Of a DNA stretch of 5,956 bases, positions 1 to 5,956 are shown piece by piece. The notes beneath the pieces are model-generated. The model ran no database searches, was not told the origin of the DNA, and saw only the letters and a list, made by a program, of their open reading frames with translations. The first letter of the stretch is position 1; each line of letters begins with the position of its first letter. The translations under genes and the position numbers were made by a program. Source of the DNA: Actinomycetota bacterium (GTDB lineage: Bacteria > Actinomycetota > Actinomycetes > Nanopelagicales > Nanopelagicaceae); NCBI GenBank assembly GCA_009700715.1, contig WLLM01000055.1, positions 1-5,956 of the forward strand. The letters run 5' to 3'.

Positions 1-867
1 GCGGAATACGCATCCGGCTCAACTGTAAAGAACATGGTCGATGGCGCAGTTGCGCTCGCCGAGTTCGCACATGTTGTTGCAAAGAACTACAACGTAAACA
101 TTGCAATTCACACAGATCACTGCCCAGCAGAAAAGCTAGATGGCTACATGCGTCCACTTCTTGAAATCGGCGCACAGCGCATCAAGAACGGTCAAGCGCC
201 ACTCTTCAACTCACACATGTGGGATGGCTCAGCAGTTGATATGACTGAAAATATGAAAATTGCAGATGAACTTCTAACTAAGTCTGTTGCAGCTCGCACA
301 ATCCTTGAAATCGAAATCGGCGTTGTCGGTGGCGAAGAAGATGGCGTTGAAGCAAAGCATGATGCCAAGTTGTACTCAACACCTGAAGATGCGTTGATGA
401 CCATTGAAACTCTTGGTCTCGGAGAACGCGGTCGCTACATGGTTGCTGCAACATTCGGTAACGTCCACGGCGTTTACAAGCCAGGCAATGTTGTCTTGCA
501 GCCAAAGATTTTGCAGACTCTTCAAGATGCAGTTGTTGCAAAGAAGGGCCTTGCCGCAGGAAGTAAGCCAATGGATCTCGTATTCCACGGTGGTTCAGGC
601 TCACTTCTTTCAGAAATTCGCGACTCACTTGATTACGGCGTAATTAAGATGAATATCGATACCGATACTCAGTACGCATTTACACGTCCAGTTGTTGAGC
701 ACATGTTCAAGAACTACGACGGCGTTCTTAAGATCGATGGTGAAGTTGGAAATAAGAAGGCTTACGATCCACGTGCGTGGGGTAAGGCTGCAGAAGCAGG
801 AATGGCAGCTCGCGTTGCACATGCTTGCGAAGACCTTCGCTCAACCGGCACATCACTCAAGAAGTAA
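1..867 (+). CDS. fba: Class II fructose-bisphosphate aldolase, 5'-truncated by window edge
   Basis: This enzyme reversibly cleaves fructose-1,6-bisphosphate to glyceraldehyde-3-phosphate and dihydroxyacetone phosphate in the cytosol, using a divalent metal (Zn2+). The reading frame is open from base 1 with no start codon, so the gene enters from the left. The first ATG (base 34) is internal, because the residues before it (AEYASGSTVKN) continue the family alignment. In the 288-residue fragment, HTDHC at 37-41 holds the catalytic Asp and a metal-ligand His. NVHGVYKPG (154-162) and FHGGSGS (195-201) supply the other two metal-ligand histidines and phosphate-binding residues. EIEIGVVGGEEDG (103-115) and KMNIDTDTQ (216-224) are also typical. 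Compared with the roughly 344-residue mycobacterial Fba, about 55 N-terminal residues are missing. Lysine is almost always AAG (20 of 21), suggesting high expression. The family call is very secure. Nothing in the body looks broken. Confidence 0.97.
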   Translation, partial: AEYASGSTVKNMVDGAVALAEFAHVVAKNYNVNIAIHTDHCPAEKLDGYMRPLLEIGAQRIKNGQAPLFNSHMWDGSAVDMTENMKIADELLTKSVAARTILEIEIGVVGGEEDGVEAKHDAKLYSTPEDALMTIETLGLGERGRYMVAATFGNVHGVYKPGNVVLQPKILQTLQDAVVAKKGLAAGSKPMDLVFHGGSGSLLSEIRDSLDYGVIKMNIDTDTQYAFTRPVVEHMFKNYDGVLKIDGEVGNKKAYDPRAWGKAAEAGMAARVAHACEDLRSTGTSLKK

Positions 868-882
868 ATAAATAATCGTTAA

Positions 883-2187
<1,305 letters not shown>

Positions 2188-2190
2188 ACC

Positions 2191-3435
2191 ATGAAAATCC
2201 TCCTAGTCGGAAGCGGCGGTCGTGAACACGCACTCGCACTAGGGTTACAAGCAGATCCAAGTTGTACCGAACTTCATTGCGCACCTGGAAATCCGGGTAT
2301 TGCAGAAATCGCAACGCTTCATTCACTTGCAATTACCGATAACAACGCAATCGTTGAACTCGCAAAAAAATTGGCTGTTGATCTAGTAGTTATCGGCCCA
2401 GAAGTTCCACTGGTAAATGGAGCTGCCGATGCGCTGCGGACAGCGGGTTTGGCTGTCTTTGGGCCATCTAAGGCCGCTGCACAACTCGAAGGTTCAAAGC
2501 ATTTTGCAAAGGGCGTAATGCGTGATGCGGGCGTTCCAACTGCGCGCAGCTTTACCTGCGAAACTCAAGCAGAAATTGAAAGCGCGCTGGATTCCTTTGG
2601 TGCGCCATATGTTGTTAAAGATGATGGCCTGGCCGCAGGGAAAGGCGTTGTCGTAACCGATGATCGTGCCAAAGCTTTAGAACATGCACTTGCATGTAAG
2701 CGCGTAGTTATTGAAGAGTTTCTAAATGGCCCAGAGATTTCTTTATTTGGTATATCTGACGGGCGCAATATTTTGCCGATGCAACCAGCGCAAGATTTCA
2801 AACGTGCTTACGATCGCGATGAAGGACCTAACACCGGTGGCATGGGCGCATACTCACCGCTTCCGTGGGCACCGGATGAGATCGTTGAAGAAACTTACGA
2901 GAAAGTCTTAGCGCCGATGATCGCTGAAATGGCTGCACGCGGCACACCATTTGTTGGACTTCTATATGCCGGTTTAGCTTTAACTGATCACGGATTACGA
3001 GTAATCGAATTCAATGCGCGCTTTGGTGATCCGGAAACACAAGTGTTGATTCCGCGACTTGCAACACCGCTGGCAACCTTGCTTTACAAAGCTGCAACGG
3101 ATTCTTTAGATGATGTTGTTTTAAATTGGCGCGACGAAAGCGCAGTGACAGTCGTACTTGCAGCGCAGGGATATCCCGAATCGCCTAAGACCAATGTTGT
3201 GATTTCAAATATTCCAGCAATCGCAAAGACTCAGGTTTTCCACGCCGGCACTAAGCAAAGCGCAAATGGCCTGGTTTCTAGCGGCGGCCGCGTCGTAACG
3301 GTGACCGGTTTGGGATCTGATCTAACCGAAGCCCGAGATCGTGCATACCGAGCAATCTCACAGATTGAACTCGAAGGCTCTTTCTATCGCAGCGATATCG
3401 CTCTCAATGCGTCGGTCGCTGAGAAGGGCAATTAA
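2191..3435 (+). CDS. purD: Phosphoribosylamine-glycine ligase (GAR synthetase)
   Basis: PurD is an ATP-grasp ligase that joins glycine to 5-phosphoribosylamine to give GAR, the second step of de novo IMP synthesis. The protein is 414 residues, normal for a monofunctional bacterial enzyme (about 420-430). The N-terminal domain opens with [16 protein letters not shown] (1-16) and has GPEVPLVNG (69-77). The ATP-grasp part shows [10 protein letters not shown] (99-108), [15 protein letters not shown] (141-155), [15 protein letters not shown] (172-186), QDFKR (201-205), [12 protein letters not shown] (212-223) and the metal-binding [12 protein letters not shown] (273-284). A small C-terminal domain ends with FYRSDIA (398-404). 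The start lies 3 bases after the purA stop. The nearest Shine-Dalgarno match, GAAGGA at 2172-2177, is 13 bases away and inside purA, so reinitiation after purA probably helps. Lysine codons are evenly split (8 AAG, 9 AAA), unlike fba and purA. There is no fused PurM or PurN domain. Confidence 0.97.
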   Translation: MKILLVGSGGREHALALGLQADPSCTELHCAPGNPGIAEIATLHSLAITDNNAIVELAKKLAVDLVVIGPEVPLVNGAADALRTAGLAVFGPSKAAAQLEGSKHFAKGVMRDAGVPTARSFTCETQAEIESALDSFGAPYVVKDDGLAAGKGVVVTDDRAKALEHALACKRVVIEEFLNGPEISLFGISDGRNILPMQPAQDFKRAYDRDEGPNTGGMGAYSPLPWAPDEIVEETYEKVLAPMIAEMAARGTPFVGLLYAGLALTDHGLRVIEFNARFGDPETQVLIPRLATPLATLLYKAATDSLDDVVLNWRDESAVTVVLAAQGYPESPKTNVVISNIPAIAKTQVFHAGTKQSANGLVSSGGRVVTVTGLGSDLTEARDRAYRAISQIELEGSFYRSDIALNASVAEKGN

Positions 3436-4857
3436 ATGGGGGAGAATAAGCCAGTGAGCGTCCTTGCTGATCGTTATGCATCATCTGCAATGCGCGCCAT
3501 CTTCTCACCTGAAGAGAAAATCATCGCCGAGCGCCGTTTATGGCTTGCAGTTGCATGTACCCAAAACAAGCTTGGCCATGCAATTCCCGATTCAGTAATC
3601 GCGGATTACGAAAAGGTTATAAATAAAGTTGATTTGGCATCTATCGATGCGCGCGAAAAGCAGACTCGTCACGATGTTAAAGCTCGCATCGAAGAGTACA
3701 ACGCACTTGCTGGCCACGAAGCCATTCATGCCGGCATGACTAGCCGTGACTTAACTGAAAATATTGAAGCGCTGCAAATCAAGAACGGTCTAGCCATCGT
3801 GCATGACAAAGTTGTGGCAGTTTTGGCACAGCTTGCCGATAAAGCAGCTCAGTATTCCGATCAAGCAATCGCTGGTCGTTCACACAATGTGCCAGCACAG
3901 ATCACAACTCTCGGAAAGCGTTTTGCATCTGCTGCTGAAGAACTGCTCTTTGCTTACGAACGTTTAGTATCGCTGCAAGATCGTTACCCAATGCGCGGCA
4001 TCAAAGGTCCAGTTGGAACATCTCAAGATTCAATCGATCTACTCGGTTCTTCGAAAGCGCACCACAGCCTCGAACTAGCGATCGCAAATGATCTAGGTTT
4101 CAACCGCGTACTTGATTCAACCGGACAGATCTACCCACGTTCTTTTGATTACGACGTTGTCACAACACTTGTTCAATTAGCGGCAAGTCCATCTTCGCTT
4201 GCAACTTCGATTCGCTTGATGGCCGGCGCAGAGCTAGTGACCGAGGGATTTAAGGCTGGCCAAGTTGGCTCATCTGCAATGCCACACAAGATGAATACTC
4301 GTTCTTGCGAACGCATCAATGGCTTAAGCGTGATTTTGCGCGGATATGCATCTATGGTTTCTGAACTTGCGGGTGATCAATGGAATGAAGGCGATGTTTC
4401 TTGCAGCGTTGTTCGCCGAGTTGCTCTGCCGGATGCGTTCTATGCCATCGATGGCCTGCTTGAAACGACGCTTACCGTGCTCAGCGAATTCGGCGCTTTC
4501 CCTGCAGTAATCGCGGCAGAACTCGAACGTTATCTACCGTTCTTAGCAACCACCAAGATCTTGATGGCTTCAGTGAAAGCTGGCATTGGTCGCGAAGTTG
4601 CGCACGAAGTTATTAAAGAGCACGCTGTAAAAGCGGCGCTATTAATGCGTGAAGGCAAAGCAAACACTTTGCTTGAGGCACTCGCTGCTGATGATCGCTT
4701 GCCGCTAGATCGTGCCGCACTTGATGCGCTGATTAGCCAACCAATTGAATTTACTGGCGATGCTCGCCAACAAATTGCTCGAGTTGTAGATCGCATCGAC
4801 GCGATTACTTCCGCGCACCCTGCCGCAGCGCAGTACAAACCTCACTCGATCCGGTGA
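3436..4857 (+). CDS. purB: Adenylosuccinate lyase (start at 3436 or 3454)
   Basis: PurB releases fumarate twice in purine synthesis: from SAICAR to give AICAR, and from adenylosuccinate to give AMP. It belongs to the fumarase/aspartase superfamily and normally works as a homotetramer. From the upstream ATG it has 473 residues. Motifs are TRHDVKARIEEYNALAG (77-93), MTSRDLTEN (101-109), GRSHNVPAQITTLGKR (147-162) with the probable general-acid His150, RGIKGPVGTSQD (187-198), and the signature loop GSSAMPHKMNTRSCER (278-293) carrying the catalytic serine. QWNEGDVSCS (315-324) follows. The PAQITTLGKR form recalls actinobacterial and eukaryotic ADSL-type lyases rather than the E. coli type; that comparison is from memory. 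The ATG abuts the purD stop (TAAATG). An in-frame GTG at 3454 has a stronger ribosome site and gives MSVLADRYAS, closer to the mycobacterial N-terminus as I recall it (467 residues). The longer form is listed as the outer limit. The last 4 bases overlap purC. Confidence 0.96.
   Translation: MGENKPVSVLADRYASSAMRAIFSPEEKIIAERRLWLAVACTQNKLGHAIPDSVIADYEKVINKVDLASIDAREKQTRHDVKARIEEYNALAGHEAIHAGMTSRDLTENIEALQIKNGLAIVHDKVVAVLAQLADKAAQYSDQAIAGRSHNVPAQITTLGKRFASAAEELLFAYERLVSLQDRYPMRGIKGPVGTSQDSIDLLGSSKAHHSLELAIANDLGFNRVLDSTGQIYPRSFDYDVVTTLVQLAASPSSLATSIRLMAGAELVTEGFKAGQVGSSAMPHKMNTRSCERINGLSVILRGYASMVSELAGDQWNEGDVSCSVVRRVALPDAFYAIDGLLETTLTVLSEFGAFPAVIAAELERYLPFLATTKILMASVKAGIGREVAHEVIKEHAVKAALLMREGKANTLLEALAADDRLPLDRAALDALISQPIEFTGDARQQIARVVDRIDAITSAHPAAAQYKPHSIR
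3438..3444 (+). promoter_or_regulatory. Ribosome binding site pointing to a GTG start of purB at 3454
   Basis: The run GGGGGAG ends 9 bases before the in-frame GTG at 3454-3456 and overlaps the alternative ATG at 3436. The competing site for that ATG is AAGG at 3424-3427, with 8-base spacing, inside the end of purD. The first site is longer and more G-rich, so I lean slightly to the GTG, but the sequence alone does not settle it. Confidence 0.5.
4854..4857 (+). other. GTGA stop-start overlap joining purB and purC
   Basis: The bases GTGA contain both the purC start (GTG, 4854-4856) and the purB stop (TGA, 4855-4857). The 20 bases upstream are pyrimidine- and A/C-rich (around CCTCACTCGATCC) with no Shine-Dalgarno match. 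purC translation therefore probably depends on ribosomes finishing purB. The overlap is seen directly; the coupling is inferred. Confidence 0.75.
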
Positions 4858-5735
4858 GTGGCTTCGGCGTAGCTGGCGCACCGCCAGCACCAACTATCAA
4901 AGGTTGGCAACACCTACGCACCGGAAAAGTACGCGATCTTTATAAGAACGACTCCAACGAAATTTTGCTGGTTGCTTCAGATCGCATCTCGGCATTCGAT
5001 TGGGTACTTCCAACAACAATTCCAAATAAAGGCGCGATCCTGACGCAGCTATCTTTATTCTGGTTTGAACTCCTTGAAGATATTGTCCCTAACCACATCA
5101 TCAGCGACGACGTTCCAAATGAAGTTGCTGATCGAGCAGTAATTGTTAAGCCACTTGATATGTTTGAAATCGAATGTGTGGCGCGTGGTTATCTAACTGG
5201 CAGCGGTTTGACTGAATACAAAACCAACCAAGCGGTTTGCGGGAACGCTCTGCCGGCCGGACTAGTTGATGGATCAGAACTTCCCGAAAGTATCTTTACA
5301 CCAGCAACGAAGGCAGAAATCGGCGATCACGATATAAATATTGGCTTCGATCATGCGGCAGAGATTGTCGGTGCAGATGATGCCGCTGCGCTTCGCGACT
5401 TAACTCTTTCGCTCTTTGAAACCGCTGCCGACTTTGCGCGCAGCCGCGGCATCATCTTGGCTGATACAAAATTTGAATTCGGCCGCGACGCCAAAGGCGT
5501 AATAACCTTGGGAGATGAGGCTTTAACGCCTGATTCTTCACGTTTCTGGGAGTTATCAACCTGGCGGCCGGGTAGCGCACAGGGCTCATTTGATAAACAA
5601 TTCGTTAGAGATTTCCTTACTCAAAGCGGCTGGGACAAGAAGAGCCCACCACCAGAATTGCCGGCAGAAATCGTCGAGAAAACTGCAGCGCGATATGAAG
5701 AAGCGTATTTTCGAATTACCGGCAGCAAGTTTTAA
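4854..5735 (+). CDS. purC: Phosphoribosylaminoimidazole-succinocarboxamide synthase (SAICAR synthetase)
   Basis: PurC joins aspartate to CAIR using ATP to form SAICAR, which PurB, encoded directly upstream, then cleaves. The protein has 293 residues. This is the longer, yeast Ade1-like form rather than the roughly 237-residue E. coli form, and is common in Actinobacteria. Visible motifs are GKVRDLY (24-30, nucleotide-binding N-terminal strand), ASDRISAFDWVLP (41-53), IECVARGYLTGSG (106-118, first family signature), FTPATKAEIGDHDINI (148-163), the second signature LADTKFEFG (202-210), LGDEALTPDSSRFW (219-232) and SFDKQFVRDFL (245-255). The GTG start is chosen because it overlaps the purB stop, yields a normal N-terminus 23 residues before GKVRDLY, and no ATG lies between it and that motif. 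No ribosome site is visible, so expression is probably coupled to purB. The gene is intact. Confidence 0.97.
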   Translation: MSGFGVAGAPPAPTIKGWQHLRTGKVRDLYKNDSNEILLVASDRISAFDWVLPTTIPNKGAILTQLSLFWFELLEDIVPNHIISDDVPNEVADRAVIVKPLDMFEIECVARGYLTGSGLTEYKTNQAVCGNALPAGLVDGSELPESIFTPATKAEIGDHDINIGFDHAAEIVGADDAAALRDLTLSLFETAADFARSRGIILADTKFEFGRDAKGVITLGDEALTPDSSRFWELSTWRPGSAQGSFDKQFVRDFLTQSGWDKKSPPPELPAEIVEKTAARYEEAYFRITGSKF

Positions 5736-5748
5736 AACCAAGTTCCAA

Positions 5749-5755
5749 AAAGGAG
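5749..5755 (+). promoter_or_regulatory. Ribosome binding site of purS
   Basis: AAAGGAG, within a longer A-rich run and followed by AT, sits 6 bases before the ATG at 5762. It is the best Shine-Dalgarno match in the window and fixes the start of the truncated purS gene. The 26-base gap between purC and purS holds little else. Confidence 0.8.
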
Positions 5756-5761
5756 ATAAAG

Positions 5762-5956
5762 ATGGCAAAGATCGTGGTTGATGTAATGCTTAAGCCAGAG
5801 ATCCTCGACCCACAGGGGGTGGCCGTATCTGCTGCACTGCCACGTCTCGGATTTAACTTTGCCAAGAGCGTGCGCCAAGGAAAGCGCTTTGAGATCGAAG
5901 TTGATGGCGAACCAACTCCTGCACAGTTAGCTGAAGTTGAAAAAGCTGCTGAGACA
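5762..5956 (+). CDS. purS: Phosphoribosylformylglycinamidine synthase, PurS subunit, 3'-truncated by window edge
   Basis: PurS is the small structural subunit of the three-part FGAM synthetase (PurS, PurQ, PurL), which converts FGAR to FGAM with glutamine and ATP. PurS bridges the glutaminase PurQ and the synthetase PurL and helps ammonia transfer. The frame from ATG at 5762 stays open for 65 codons to the end of the window, against a family length of about 80, so only a short tail is missing. It begins MAKIVVDVMLKPEILDPQG and continues with ALPRLGF (25-31) and VRQGKRFEIEVDG (37-49). The pattern V-x-L-K-x-x-(I/V)-L-D-P-x-G followed by LGF and a basic (V/I)RxGK strand is typical of PurS. A strong ribosome site lies 6 bases upstream. 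purQ and purL probably follow to the right, judging by the usual gene order. Confidence 0.93.
   Translation, partial: MAKIVVDVMLKPEILDPQGVAVSAALPRLGFNFAKSVRQGKRFEIEVDGEPTPAQLAEVEKAAET

Noticed and set aside
278..628. Open frame of 116 codons on the minus strand inside fba
   Set aside because: It lies wholly within the well-conserved aldolase frame, its translation is low-complexity (Q/R/L/H-rich) with no recognisable motif, and no plausible upstream control region exists. It is a shadow of the fba codon pattern.
2191..3435. Possible loss of a key residue in PurD, where QDFKR replaces the QDHKR I recall from E. coli
   Set aside because: As I recall, QDFKR is the normal form in actinobacterial PurD, and all other ATP-grasp motifs are intact. 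It is a lineage feature rather than damage.
4530..4838. Open frame of 102 codons on the minus strand inside purB
   Set aside because: The Ala/Ser-rich translation is what reading antisense to an Ala/Leu/Arg-rich helical enzyme produces. It has no family signature and sits fully within intact purB.
5736..5761. Possible promoter or terminator between purC and purS
   Set aside because: The 26 bases are mostly the purS ribosome site and A-rich sequence. No hairpin, T-run or -10/-35 pair can be supported.
5590..5781. Plus-strand frame of 63 codons spanning the purC end and the purS start
   Set aside because: It overlaps two well-supported genes in another frame, is strongly basic without motifs, and has no ribosome site. 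The purS frame beginning at 5762 explains the region.

Overview
The window is a single-strand, gene-dense stretch (everything on +) that looks like ordinary core metabolism from an actinobacterium of moderate GC (about half G+C by eye). The proteins resemble actinobacterial family members as I remember them from Mycobacterium: an Fba with LFNSHMWDGSAVD and DTDTQYAFTRP, a PurB with RSHNVPAQITTLGKR, and a PurD with PAQDFKR. The base composition is well below that of classical high-GC Actinobacteria. A low-GC lineage such as the freshwater Nanopelagicales (acI) would fit. That placement is inference from memory and was not tested by a search.

Layout: positions 1-867 are the 3' part of a class II fructose-bisphosphate aldolase gene, cut by the left edge and lacking roughly its first 55 codons. 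A 36-base gap follows, and then a tightly packed purine nucleotide biosynthesis cluster: purA (904-2187), purD (2191-3435), purB (3436 or 3454-4857), purC (4854-5735) and purS (5762 to the right edge, truncated). The joints are 3 bases (purA/purD), 0 bases (purD/purB, if the upstream ATG is used), a 4-base overlap (purB/purC) and 26 bases (purC/purS). No terminator-like hairpin with a T-run is visible at any joint. No stretch over 300 bases lacks a gene.

How the genes work together: PurD makes GAR. The FGAM synthetase of which PurS is one subunit (with PurQ and PurL, presumably just past the right edge) converts FGAR to FGAM. PurC makes SAICAR. PurB cleaves SAICAR to AICAR and later cleaves adenylosuccinate to AMP. 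PurA forms that adenylosuccinate from IMP. The cluster therefore holds steps of the IMP pathway plus both steps of the AMP branch. PurF, PurN/T, PurM, PurE/K and PurH are not in the window. Fba belongs to glycolysis/gluconeogenesis and is linked to the cluster only by position.

I found no mobile element, CRISPR array, RNA gene, repeat family or defence-like system, and nothing suggesting an undescribed system. The points worth a second look are small: an ambiguous purB start, a purC start without a Shine-Dalgarno sequence that seems to depend on coupling, the merging of purA with the IMP-pathway genes, and a sharp lysine-codon contrast between fba/purA and purD.
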